A stretch of DNA of 64,000 nt from Triangularia verruculosa (Eukaryota; Ascomycota; Sordariomycetes; Sordariales; Podosporaceae): assembly GCA_033296885.1 (NCBI GenBank), contig MU863957.1, positions 1-64,000 of the forward strand, given 5' to 3'. Position 1 is the first letter of the stretch; every line of letters starts with the position of its first letter. Below are positions 32,747 to 44,133 of this stretch, piece after piece. Made by a program: the position numbers and the translations under genes. The notes under the pieces were generated by a model. That model searched no databases and was not told the origin of the DNA. It was given only the letters and a program-made list of their open reading frames with translations.

Positions 32747-35591
32747 TCAACTTGAACCCGTGATATCAGGGTTTCCATAGAACAAAGACCCATCTGCTTG
32801 TTGCTGCAACGCGTCAGCGTTACCAGAGAAGAAGGTGTAAGTCTCGCCACCAAAGTTGGCAGTCTGGGTGAAGTTTTCGAACGAGTCCTACATGTAATGT
32901 ACCGTGTTAGCAAAGAAACAGAGTCGGGCCGGTGTTAACGGATCATGTGGAACTGCTCACCCAGTCAAAGTTGCTTCCAAAGTCCATGCCGCTGTGTGCC
33001 ATGCTATTAAACATGGATAGCGGAGACTGCGCACCATCCAGCAACGAGGCATTTGCAAAATCCGATGCAGCGCCGGCTCCCGTGTCTAGAGAATCGGGTT
33101 TCAAGCCCAGGTCAAGAGCCGAGTACGTGGTGCCCCCAGGGCTTTGGACAGTATTGAATGCCGATGCCAGGTTGCCGCTCAGAGGGTTCCCACTTGACAG
33201 CATCCCCAGCGTCATGGCGGCCGAATGCTCCGGCTGCGACACTTCTAAGTCGACTGGCCCAAATGGGTCAGTACGCATCACCACTTCGGGCGGACTCGCT
33301 CCCCGATTATCTGGCCGAACTGAACTCTTGATCTTGGCCAGCATGACGTCCAAAACGTTTGATGCCTTGACCGCCTCGATAGAGATATCAACGAGACCTT
33401 TCCAGATCTCTATTGTCTGCTCAAGGCTGCGGATCATCTCCTCCCGTTGCTCACGAGTCCAGAAAAATAAGCTATGAGAGCTTTGTCGCTCCCCAGACCG
33501 CTGTGCCTCATTATCAAAGTGGAGATCAAGAGCAATTAGCATCGCCGGCAACAAGAAGTCCTTGGTTGCTACGGACGTGACATACCACTTGATCGACTGC
33601 AAGCGCCCGTTAGGTTGTGACTCCCTGTGCAAGGTGGCCAAATGCCTCAATGTTTCGAGGGATGCCTCGATGGCACTGCGGCGTGAGTGCACATAACGGG
33701 GACTGTGTCTTGCTCTGGGAAGGTATTTCCTGTGGAGAAGACACATGATCTTCAGGTAGAGAATGTCAATGTTGAACCGCGCGATGATGAGTGTGAGCGG
33801 GTCGTGGGAGCCCTCGAGTGGCTGCAGTTTCAAATGTGGTGGAAGCTCGGCCTTGATTTCACGCAACTTGGAATCGTAACGCAGAATTTCGTCGTAATGG
33901 ACTTGATTCTTGACTCGGCCAGTCATCTGCAAGATATTGCCGAGCTCCAGACACAGCCGGATCTTGACGATCATGTAACTGATGGGAGTCGGCTCGGAGT
34001 TTGGCCTGGATGGAGGCAGTACTTTTGTGTCTGGGCCGAACTCCTCATCAAAGATGTTGTGTGGCAACTCAGTGTCACAGTCGTTCTCATTGATCATGCT
34101 CGAAAGTGAGACTTGATGGGAAAAGAATATATCTGTCGTTCTGACCAAGGCCCATGTTCTCCGTCTCATTTCCTGTATGCACCGGCGGCCGAAGCGATCA
34201 GTAAGCCGACTTGTCTGTAATGCAGGAGGATGATCGGCCATGGGCATCACTTACAGCTTGAAAAGGAGTGATGGTTGTGGGAAACCATTTACCATCACGG
34301 TGATATCCCATTCGAAGTGCTACTCTCGTGACTAGCGAGATGATCAACCACAAGCCCAGATCAGCATCCCAACGGGAGGAGTACTCGCAAAAGGCATACA
34401 AGATCATGGTCTCGACGGTATACTCGGCAGGTTTTGTATAATCACCCGCTATAAGACACTGCACGGTCCGCAGCCGGTACTCATCTGCGAGCTCAAGGGC
34501 TCTCCCTTTCCACTCGGGAGGCTCATCCCCGACCTTGTGATATGAAAGCATAGCCAAACACAGGATTGAGTAGAGCAGCCCTAGCCACATGATTGGCGTC
34601 TTGGATGGGTCCTGCCAGTGGTTTCGAAGCTGCTGGTGGAAGGTGGGCGCATGAATGATGTTAACAGCGTTGTCCATGGAGTTGAAGTATCTCCCGCACA
34701 ACGTCAAGACTGTCGACTTGGGCGGCAGCTCAGCCCTGAGCTCGACCTCGGTCGCCGGTATGGCCCCAATCAACAAAGCGGGCGGAGCCATGGCTGTCGA
34801 AGGTTTGCTACGCTTGACTTGTTCATAACTGTTCTCCAGCTCCTTCTTGTGGGATGCGAAATAATTCTTGACCTCAGCAATGTCGAGTAAAATGGTGTGC
34901 CAATGTTCCTCTCCAAGGTAGATATGTTTGCTCTTTGTTGGATCAACTTTCAGTACTCCGAGCGAGTTGGCAACATCGTCGATGTCGCTTTCATCGCCAT
35001 CCAACACCGTATCCTCTAACTGTGAGTCGGCTTTGGTCACGGAAGAGCTGTTGTCTACCGTGGAAGGTGTGTTGCGGGCTGCATGATCGGATGTGGCCTT
35101 ATTATTTGTACCTGAGGGTGCCGGGACCTCGATATTTGCACCGCCGTGCATCAAGGATAGCACCAACCCTTCTAACCTGTCGATCCTGTTCTGCATATCA
35201 TCTGGTGTTGGTTCTCCTTGGCTTTGGTTCTTTTTGCGCGAGGTCGGGGCGGCGTAAGAGCATGCGCTTCCATCTGATCCCTCGCGCTTCATGCAATTGC
35301 TGCATGGATGAGACCTGTCACATTTCCTAAAAAGAGTGTAAGCTGGCGTTCATCGCCTTGCCTCACCACCATAAGCACCGTTTCAAACTCACAGCCTTTG
35401 CAGTTTGTTGTCAGCTATGGACTGTTCATCAGAGCAAGATACGCCGGGGAGGGGAAAATGAATGCTTACTTTCTCTGCCGACAGGGGTAACAACTCAAAG
35501 GTACTCGATTTCTTTTGCGGACTACCCGAAACTGAGTATCAGGCGACCGCCCGTTCGATGAAGGAGTAGTTGAAGGTGGTGTCGGCGTCAT
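32747..35591 (-). CDS. Zn2Cys6 fungal transcription factor
   Basis: DNA-binding regulator with the fungal transcription factor middle region. The model has five exons: 35470-35591, a 3-nt exon 35393-35395, 34255-35326, 32961-34172 and 32747-32887, giving 849 aa. The zinc cluster has Cys at residues 34, 37, 44, 50, 53 and 64 (SCYPCRQRKLKCDRSHPC, then SNC). The last spacing is longer than usual (10 residues). The 3-nt exon supplies the Leu codon that makes the CX6C spacing right. A coiled-coil-like linker follows (MQNRIDRLEGLVLSLM). The middle domain includes LCGRYFNSMDNAVNIIHAP and TPFQAEMRRRTWALVRTTD. The target is unknown. It is upstream of the amylase gene in the same orientation, but it is not recognisably AmyR. 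Confidence 0.86.
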
Positions 35592-37088
35592 GGTGTCTGC
35601 CTAACTCGCTCCTTGCTTCCAACTTTCCTTTTGAAAGTAGGTCTTTCAGAACCACGGGATGACCACCCCAGAATCCACCAAGATTGCCTCTTCAACAGCG
35701 TGCCCCGCGGGAAACTCCCCTCTAATCACGCAACTTCTCTCCTTTTGAACAAAGCTCAATGCTCCAGTTGTCCCCGGATGTACTGCAGATCCGGGGTAGA
35801 TGTGTGGAGACAGGAAGACCCGCCGCCCAGGCTTGTCTCAACCTCCTTCGTCTTCTTGATGACAAGATCGGATGGTTCGGGAACCGCCGTCTGAAGGCAG
35901 TGTGGCAGCAACTACCTGAAGAGAACGGAGAAAGTTGTCGTTCAACGTAGTTGTCCTTGCTGGGAGTCCGAATGGTTTGTCTCGAGCTCAAGAGCGCCCT
36001 CACAGAGAAATGGACAACTTCAAAGTCCAGCGCCGAGCAATATCGCGTAGTCTGACATACAGGGTAATGCCGGTTGGTTGCTAACGTCGCGAGGTGGGTT
36101 CGTGGGTTCACGCCGCGCAGGTATCGACGGGTTGGAACAGAGGCGCTCGGTTTAGATGCGAGCGCGAACTGCAAGAAATAGAGAATTGGCGGTTGGCGCA
36201 AAGGAAGACGCAAAGCACAAAACAACGAAGAAAGGAGAAATGGGGGCTGATGCTGCTACTATGTAGGAGTTGGAGAAGACCCTAGGCAAACATCGGGTTG
36301 CGATGCGACCATGTCCCGCTTCTCCCCTCCCCCATCCATGGATGTTTGTTGGTGGGGCTGCCGCTCTTATTGAGTGGGGGTGGAACTACTCACATAGGTA
36401 CCTTTCTAGAAATTCTAGGTAGAACTAAGCTCGAGTACATCACACTCCCCATCCGGGCAGTTCTTTGTCTTGGCCTAGACTTTGGCCTTTCTGGCACCAA
36501 CGTGGGCCACCTTCCCCCCATCTGGCCAGCAAATAATTCCATACTGTAGTTGTTATCAGATGCTGGCGGTTGCTTGTGATGTAGGGTCAAGATGGCGTGA
36601 TAATGCGAAGCACTTCGCCCGCCATGTTGCAGATTGAACAGAGACGAGTCTACACATAAGTTTGAGAGTCATCCTGTATTCTCATGGCCTATCTTGCCGT
36701 ATACCCGTGGTTCATATCTTCACCTACCATACATTGCAAGCTGCGAACAATGTTCAGGTCTGGACTAAACCCCACACAACTGCTTATTAATTCCTCCCGT
36801 CCCATTCTCGTCGTCATCCTGATGACTCACAGACATCTGCAGACAACAACCTCCGGCAGAGCGGTGTTGCGTATGAGGAAGGCTGCCCGTAGTCGTCAGC
36901 TTGTCAGCAGGCCCCCCCTGTTGCTAGCATCACACACCACGCCGGACCACCGGCGCAGCGGTTATGGAACCAATCAACACCATAATCATCAGCCAATGAT
37001 AACCTACTGCTATCTTCTTTGATGAGCATATTAGACTACTCTCCATGGTCTTAATTTCATTTTTTTTCTATGATAGGAACCTCTCTGC
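35592..37088. other. Intergenic 1.5 kb, no gene recognised
   Basis: Upstream of the Zn2Cys6 gene and downstream of the glutaredoxin gene. A 167-codon minus-strand open stretch (35722-36225) and shorter plus-strand frames exist, but none shows a domain, signal peptide or splice-supported extension. It probably contains the regulator's promoter and long leader. Confidence 0.5.
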
Positions 37089-37919
37089 TCAGGCGGCAGC
37101 AGTTTCGCCATTGGATTTGATACTGTACGCCTTGAAGAAATCGGCGTCGTTGGACAGTTCCTCCTTGACCTATAGTTTCTGTTAGCACAAGGACATACGG
37201 GCAGAGATGTGTGGTAGGGTAAAACATACAATATCAAGCCCTCCCACCAACTCGCCGTCAACCCAAAGCTGGGGGTAGGTTGGCCAGTCGGCAAATTCTT
37301 TCAACCCCTGGCGGACTTCATCATCGGCCAGGATATTGAAGAAGCCATACTTAACAGCGTTTTCCCGCAGAATTGCCACCAGCTGCCGAGAGAAGCCACA
37401 CTTGGGCTCGCTGGGAGTGCCCTTCATGAAAAGCATCACAGGAGCCGCCTTCACGAGGTCTCCGAGGCGCTTGAACAGCTCCTCCTTTTTCTTCTCTGGA
37501 TCCTCCTCGGTCGCAACCTCGCCATCGTTGCCATCTGTTGCTCCCGCTGCACCATTTGTCGAAGGGGCGCCCGGCTTAGCCGCGTGAGTTTCGATCGCAT
37601 TCCGTACCTTGACGGCGCTGCTGCCGCTGACGGTTTCGAGTACCTGGCCGTTGCGAATCAGAACGAGAAATGGAACGGCCGTCACATTGTAGGCCTCGCT
37701 GATGTCCGAAAGATCCTCTGCGTTGATGGAAACCCATGATGTGGAGGCTGGCTCGGTGACGGGGTACTCGCTCGCTAGTGTGGACAAAACAGTTGCCATC
37801 TGTGCGCATGGAGCAGCCCATGGCGCATGGAAAGAGACGATAAGGAGTGTTGACGGCGACAACGAGGAGACGTGCTTCTCCCAGTCCGAAAGGCTGGTGA
37901 TCTCCTGGATGGTCGACAT
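37089..37919 (-). CDS. GRX4: Monothiol glutaredoxin Grx3/4 type (Trx-Grx)
   Basis: Cytosolic or nuclear iron-sensing glutaredoxin that carries a Fe-S cluster with glutathione and controls iron regulators in fungi. Two exons (37230-37919 and 37089-37169, 60-bp intron) give 256 aa. The thioredoxin-like domain (about 1-105) has WAAPCAQ instead of WCGPC, so it keeps only the second Cys, as is usual in this family. A Glu/Lys-rich linker follows. The glutaredoxin domain (about 145-250) has MLFMKGTPSEPKCGFSRQLV with the CGFS active site, then DWPTYPQLWVDGELVGGLDI. The end is VKEELSNDADFFKAY. All expected parts are present. Confidence 0.94.
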
Positions 37920-39040
37920 GGTGTGATTCGCCGAGTTACGCGCGTTTGATTATATTGTCTCTGTGAGTTGGAGTACCGGGGGAGGAAAAACTCTCAAGGC
38001 GTGGCTGTCGATGCGTACTGTTCAATGAGGTGATCCCAAAGTTCAAGTGGCTCAACTAAATCGAACATTCTCCAAAACCGTGCCGAGCCTTGCCCCTCCA
38101 TTTACACTACTTGCGGTAAAGCTGGGACCGATGACGGATGACCCCGCAGTCCGGAAACACAAGCCATGATTGGCCAGATATTTGTTGCGTCATTTGCTAT
38201 TGTCTCTCACCACAGACAGTGGCTCTCTTGGACCTTCGCAAGGTTATCAACAAGAGAACCAAGTACCTTCATACAATCAATCTCCATATAGAATCATAAA
38301 TATGCATGGGCTGTGCTGGGTAATTTTTACAGCATTTGGCTTTCGCTGACCGAGTTCACAAAGACACAGACATGACTAGTTCTGAACACACTCCATGATG
38401 AAACCCGAATACCGACACCGTCACCGTTTAGGTACTGAAGCCAAAGCACGATGCGCAGACGCCGGTTCCAAAGCCCGGTGCGGCGTTACCTATGGATAGA
38501 TATAGAGTTGAAGAGCAGTGTTGGCTGGGTACTGTACCTTGAACGCGCTGGAGATAGTGTAAACTATCCTAAAGAGCCGGTCGGTCTTGTTAGCGTCGTC
38601 GACACTGGGCCGGTTGCAGGTTGCAGTTTCGTCCCTTTTTCGACTCTACGAAGCATGACACGCGCTTTCCAGCTCAGCCGGTGACTTCTATTAAAGATTG
38701 GCAGACTCGCAGGAGGGAGGAAGGAAGTCTGTGTTGTTTTCCGCCACTTTCCATCCATCCATTGCTAGCGAGAAGAAGTGCCCCTCCAGCATTAATTCAC
38801 CGTCCAGCCTCCCCATCTGCAGACCCTTCCAATACTCGGTGCAAGCCCGCCTTTTCCAACACGACAACGACACACACCGTCTTTCTCCATCCTGATCCGC
38901 AATTGACCTACAATTCATACGCCTCTGAGAGCCAACCTATATCACGATTACACCTAGATTTCTGTCTGGGTACCTACGTACCTGACTTTTTAGACCATTA
39001 AAACACCGGCTGGAAGAGAAGCTCATTGGAGACCTGCACA
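37920..39040. other. Divergent promoter region, no gene recognised
   Basis: About 1.1 kb between the glutaredoxin gene (minus) and the Cys-tail protein gene (plus). Small open frames only. The 300 bp before 39041 are C/T-rich, as expected of a leader. Confidence 0.5.
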
Positions 39041-39398
39041 ATGTCGGCTGCCGAGTATTATCAACAAGGCCCGCCGCAACAGAGTTATGCCTCACCCCAT
39101 CCACCACAGGGTTATCCTCAATATCCACAGCCCGTAGGTCGATCCCTCAGGAGAATCTCTCCTGACCGAGAGATGCTAACGACGAAAATTAAAGTCTTAC
39201 GGAGGCCCCCCACCACAACAAGGTTACTACCCACCCCAGGGCCCCATGCAGTATCAACAACAGGCGCCTTCAAAAAAGAGCAGCGGCGGCGGCGGCTGTC
39301 TTAAAGGCTGTCTAGCAGCCATGTGCTGCTGCTTCTTGTGTGAAGAAGGGTGCGAGTGTTGCGCCGACTGTTGCGAGTGCTGTATGGAGTGCTGCTAG
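39041..39398 (+). CDS. Small Gln/Pro/Tyr-rich protein with Cys tail (CYSTM-like)
   Basis: Exons 39041-39133 and 39195-39398 (61-bp intron, branch gctaac, acceptor aaag) encode 98 aa. The first two thirds are Gln/Pro/Gly/Tyr-rich with repeated QGYP and GYYPPQGP motifs. The tail starts SSGGGGCLKGCLAAMCCCFL and continues with EEGCECCADCCECCMECC to the stop. This matches the architecture of the CYSTM family: a disordered head plus a cysteine-rich, palmitoylated or membrane-inserting tail, linked to stress tolerance in yeast and plants. Here the tail runs on as a CC-repeat longer than a usual CYSTM module, so the family label is tentative. Confidence 0.8.
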
Positions 39399-40048
39399 AC
39401 GGTAAGGAGAACTGTGTGGCTGGGATATCTTATCGCATCTCTTTTTTTGCTGGCTTTGGTTTAGAGTTTTGGGCAGGATGTTTTTATTATTCGACTGGGT
39501 CGGTTCATTGTTTTGTGCACACGACGGCAATTTAAAAGGAGATGGGGAGAGATGGGAGGGCAATTGGTATGGTGTGGAGTGTCATTCGCGTTGGATGTGT
39601 TGAGTGGATAGGATAGCATCACTACATTGGATCACGCTTGAAGCTGCACAGCATCCGGGTCACTTGGCTCATTTGATATGTTTACGGACGTGAGAGAAGA
39701 GGCATTCAGGATATCGTTGTTACGTATACAGCATGCTGTACAAGTGAGAGTGATGCTGCAGAAAACCGGGGCGGCGCGGCTTGCCCAATCACAGCACCCC
39801 AATTGGGGAGATGCGCGCCAAGACCTACCTTGGGGATTGGGTGGGCTCGGTTGTCAGGGGAGGCGCACAGCCTCTTTGACGTCGGGTCGGCAACCTTCTG
39901 GGAAGCTCCCTCTCCGTTCCCAGTTCCCGCTCTTCAACTTGCTTGCAAGGCAACACTCAGCTTCCTTTTTTAAAGTCTTCTTATTAGCATTGGGTGTCCT
40001 TCAGTTTTGCTCGACCCGGACATCTTCTGGAATCACTATACAACCATC
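39399..40048. other. Intergenic 650 bp
   Basis: Between the Cys-tail gene and Abp1. A plus-strand open frame (39678-40184) overlaps the Abp1 start in another frame and looks spurious. The last 100 bp are pyrimidine-rich leader. Confidence 0.5.
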
Positions 40049-42497
40049 ATGTCTTCACTCAATCTGTCCACCAACGGCGTGGCCATCAAGAACAGCTACC
40101 AAGGCGTCATCAATGGCACGCTGTCATCAACCTCGCCCACGGCAGCCCGCTGGGCTCTCTTCACGGTGCAGGCTCCATTACTGAACGCCTTCCAAAACAC
40201 TGGCTCCAAAGAAAGTGTTCTCAGAGTCGAGACCACTGGCGGTGAGTTTCTGGCAGATATCCCGCCTCTTCCGGCTTGGGGTTTGCTAACCATCGTTTTC
40301 CCGAACAGAGGGTGAGCTTGCCGACCTGATCGAGGACTTCAATGAAGGACGCATCCAGTTTGCTTTCGTCAGAGTCAAGGATCCAAACAGTGGCCTGCCC
40401 AAAAACGTCTTCATTGCCTGGTGCGGTGGAGGTGTCCCCGAGCGTACCAAAGGTTACTTCACGAGCCACGTCGCCGCCGTCCAAAAAGTTCTCACCGGCT
40501 ACCACGTTCAAATCACCGCACGATCCGATGTCGATCTCGAGCCCGAAACCATTGTACAGAAGGTGGCGGATGCCTCAGGTGCCAAATACTCGGCTGGATC
40601 TGCCCCAGCTCCTGCTGCGGCTGCGGCACCGCCGCCGGTTGCCAAGAAGCCCGTCTTCACACCGACTACCTCGAGTGCGGGCACCTCGTTCAACCCTCTT
40701 GCTGCATCTCGCAATCGGAGGCAGGATAACGTCGATGATGATGGTTGGGGAGCAGACGCACCTCCCGTCTCCCGCACTCAACTTGAAAAGGTAGCGCCCG
40801 CGTACAAGCCAACAACGGTCGACATCGCTGGTTTGAGGAGAAATCCCGATGAGTCCCGCCATAGCACCCCATCACAGCAAGAAGACCAGGCTCGCGATAT
40901 CGTCAAAGGGGGGTATCAGCCCATTGGAAAGCCTGATATTAATGCCTTGCGAGCGCAGGCAAAGCAAGACGATCGCCCTACTGTAGTAAAGGGAGCGTAT
41001 GAGCCGGTGGGCAAGGTTGACATTAGTGCCATTCGTGCCAAATCACAGCGCCCAGTAGAAGAGCCAGAGGAGCCATCGGCCCCAAAGTCTCTCGCCGAGC
41101 GAACTGCCGCTTTCACTCAGTCAGAACGCCTCACAGAGCTACCCAAGCCCAAGGTTGCCAAAAAGTTTGGCAGCACACCCTTCACGGGAACCAAAGCCCC
41201 CACGCCCACACCTTTTGGCGCTGCGTCTGTCCCGGCGCCTCCACCTGTTGGCGCCGCCAGCCGTACCTTTGCTGACCAGGGAGGCAAAACACCCGCCCAA
41301 TTGTGGGCGGAGAAGAAGGCCAAGCAGGGTGGATCTATCTCGTCGGTATCGCCTGCGCCCGCCCCTGAAATAACGGCCCAGAAGAGTGGCAGCGAATGGA
41401 AGAGCGGTTATTCAGGGAAGAGCTGGGCTCCCGTCAGCACGACCAACTTTGGGCGCGGAGGGGTGGAGAAGCATACTACGGGTGGGACTGATCGCTCACA
41501 GCCCGAGCCCGAGCCCGAGCCAGCCGCGCCCTCTCCCGGCGGCATCGCAGCGTTGCGTGACAGATTCAAGGACCAAGCACCAATTGGCGTCTCTTCACGC
41601 TCAGCACCATCTGTTCCTACCCCGGCTGAAGAGGAGCCGACACCTCCGCCACCCCCTCAGGCAAGCCGGCCTGCGGGAGGGTTTGCGCTGCCCGGGCTTC
41701 CGTCCCGACCAGCTCCCGCGGAAGAGGAAGAGGAGGAAGAGGAGCAACAAGAGCCCCCTGTTCCATCTCGGAACTACGAGGAAAGAGAACCGTCTCCTGT
41801 GCGCATTGCGGTGCCGGTTGCACGCAGTGCTGTCCCAGAGTTCGAGCGGCCTGCTGAGGCGCTCCCCACCCGCCCTGTACCTGTACCCGAGGAGATACCT
41901 CGTGAGGAAGATCTCCCAGCCGAGGAGGATGCCTATGATCCCCGGGCAGCTGCCGCGACCGTTGCGGCTGTTGCCAGCGAAGCCCCCCGACCTGGCGGCG
42001 GCACTCCTGGCGGTCTCCGTGCAGTAGTCCTATTTGACTACGAAAAGGCCGAGGATAATGAGCTTGAGCTTCACGAGAACGAGATTATTACCAACATCGA
42101 GCAGGTGGATCCCGATTGGTGGATGGGCACAAATGCTCGAGGCCAAAGCGGCTTGTTCCCCTGCAACTACGTCGAGGTTCTTGAAGAGGACGTCGCGGCC
42201 CCTGTTCCCCCGGCTCCTACATCCCAGCCAGAGCCAGAGTCCGCTGCAGCAACTGGGCCAACTGCCACAGCTCAGTTCGATTACGAAGCAGCTGAAGACA
42301 ATGGTAAACACTGACATCTTGCATAAATTTAATTCCTTCCGAAAACGGAGACTAATTGATATCGTACAGAACTCAGCTTTCCGGAAGGCGCCACGGTGAC
42401 CAACTTGGAGTTCCCAGATGAGGACTGGTGGTTTGGACATTACAAGGGGAAGCAGGGTCTCTTCCCTGCCAACTATGTGGAGCTTGATCAGAAGTAG
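40049..42497 (+). CDS. ABP1: Actin-binding protein Abp1 (ADF-H and two SH3 domains)
   Basis: Cortical actin-patch adaptor that binds F-actin, activates Arp2/3 and recruits endocytic partners. Exons are 40049-40241, 40309-42303 and 42370-42497; the product is 771 aa. An N-terminal ADF-homology domain spans about 1-145 (LADLIEDFNEGRIQFAFVRV, NVFIAWCGGGVPERTKGYF). Three related repeats follow, with cores AYKPTTVDIAGLRRN, GYQPIGKPDINALRAQ and AYEPVGKVDISAIRAK. A long Pro/Glu-rich hinge comes next. Two SH3 domains end the protein, near 633-690 (VLFDYEKAEDNELELHENE, DPDWWMG, GLFPCNYVEV) and 718-771 (AQFDYEAAEDNELSFPEG, DEDWWFG, GLFPANYVEL). The last intron splits the second SH3. Yeast Abp1 has one SH3; a tandem pair is familiar in filamentous fungi. 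Confidence 0.94.
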
Positions 42498-43034
42498 ATG
42501 CTGTTTTTGTTATGCTGGGAAATTCCATGCATGGGCACCCATGATGTTGGCAGAAGTGGACTTTGGCTTCACGGGTGAAAAACTCAATATCTGGTGTACT
42601 GCGATACCACAGCGTTTGTTTGCATTTCTGAAACTGTGCAGCGTAAGACAGGGGGCTGTAGTACAAAAGCAAGATTGACGTGTATAGTTCATGAGCGGTG
42701 TCAATGGTTGTGCTTTTGAGGTCTGGGAAGCAGGCATGCAGCTATGTGGTGGTTCTTGGCATGGCCACACTTGGACAACACAGCGAAATAGATTTTGTAG
42801 ATAGGGTACTAAACAATGGGTATAGGACCACCTTTCGCCCTGGTTATGTTTCATTTGTTTTATCATGACCTAATCTTGCATGTTTGGGACACGTCAGGGC
42901 TTTGGTTGTAATGCGTAAGCCAAACCCAAGACCACAAGCTTCTCATGACGTTCGCAGCCACGCGGCGAATCCACTTCCACCTTTAAACCAACCACGCTAT
43001 TCATCTCACCATCAACAAAACCAAGCAACCCACA
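42498..43034. other. Intergenic 540 bp
   Basis: Between the Abp1 stop and the Vps37 start, both plus strand. No gene, repeat or RNA recognised. Confidence 0.5.
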
Positions 43035-43913
43035 ATGTATTCACACACACCACCCGCGCCACCACCGAAACCACCAGGAAGTCATGAAGCCAGTGGGATG
43101 AGCACGCCGGTGCCGGCGGGGCCGCCGCCGTCCCAAGCACCCCGCCCTCCGCCTCCGCCCCCCGAAGCCGCCGTCACAGCTGGTGGGCTACATCCGACAG
43201 ACGTTGGCTCATCCGCGTCAAACGGGACATCAGCTCAGGCGCAGGAGATTCCCGATCCAGGGGACCAGTGGCTACCTAGATTCCTGCAGGATAAATCGTA
43301 AGGTTTTTTTTTCTTTTTCTTTTTGTTTTCTTTTTTCTTTTTTCATGACTTTTGTCTAATGTCGGTGGCATAATCTTTTGCCAAGTTTGATTACTTACTC
43401 GCAAGTAACAGAAAACATGACCTGGCCGAGATGCTCTCTGACCCGGCACAGCTCTCGGCACTGACGCACTCGCCCCAGACGATCCACCCTTCTCTGGGCT
43501 CGTCTCATGAGGCGCTGCGGGCGGCGCTGGGTGAGAACATGGAGCGAGCTGCTCAGCTTGTCGAGCTGGAGGCGAGGTTGGCTCATCAGAGGTCGGCGAC
43601 GCAGGCGCAGCTGCTGTCTACGCACGCGCTGGTGAGGCAGTGGAGGGCAAAGCAAGCGGACATGGACCATGCGCTGGCGCCGTTTGCGCCGGCGAGTTTG
43701 TACCAGCGGTTAAGCCAGGGGGTGCAGGAGCAGGAGGGGGTGTGTTATGCGCTGGAGGAGAGTTTCTTGGAGGGGGAGGGGGATGGGGGGTTGGCGACGG
43801 AGAGGGAGGTGGGGGATTGGATTAGGAGGTATAGGGAGGCGAAGAAGCTGTATTATTTGAGGCAGGAGAGGAGGGAGAGGTGGGATGAGGGGAGGGTTGG
43901 GGGGTGGAGGTGA
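43035..43913 (+). CDS. VPS37: ESCRT-I subunit Vps37 (Mod(r) domain)
   Basis: Component of the ESCRT-I complex that sorts ubiquitinated cargo at endosomes. Two exons (43035-43297 and 43412-43913, 114-bp intron with T-rich start) give 254 aa. The N-terminal 80 residues are proline-rich (MYSHTPPAPPPKPPGSHEA, PPPPPP). The Mod(r) helical domain follows, starting WLPRFLQDKS and KHDLAEMLSDP. It includes a coiled coil with LGENMERAAQLVELEARLAH and LLSTHALVRQWRAKQADMD, and ends ESFLEGEGDGGLATEREV and DWIRRYREAKKLYYLRQER. The last 180 nt are unusually G-rich, with many GGG and AGG codons, unlike the rest of the gene. Confidence 0.88.
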
Positions 43914-44133
43914 GCGAGACTGTGTCGGATTTTGGGGGAGTTTGTAGGGGCTTGCTTTTGTTCCATCTAAGTTGCAGCTACGGAATGAGCTCCGACACAT
44001 CGCTGTGTCCGCCCAGGAAGAGGAGATATAATATGAATCACCATGCTCTACATTCGGCCACCGCCAATTACATGATATAGCCTTCCTCTAGATAGTCCTT
44101 GTCTTACACATGAGAACTCGTGATCCCACGGGG

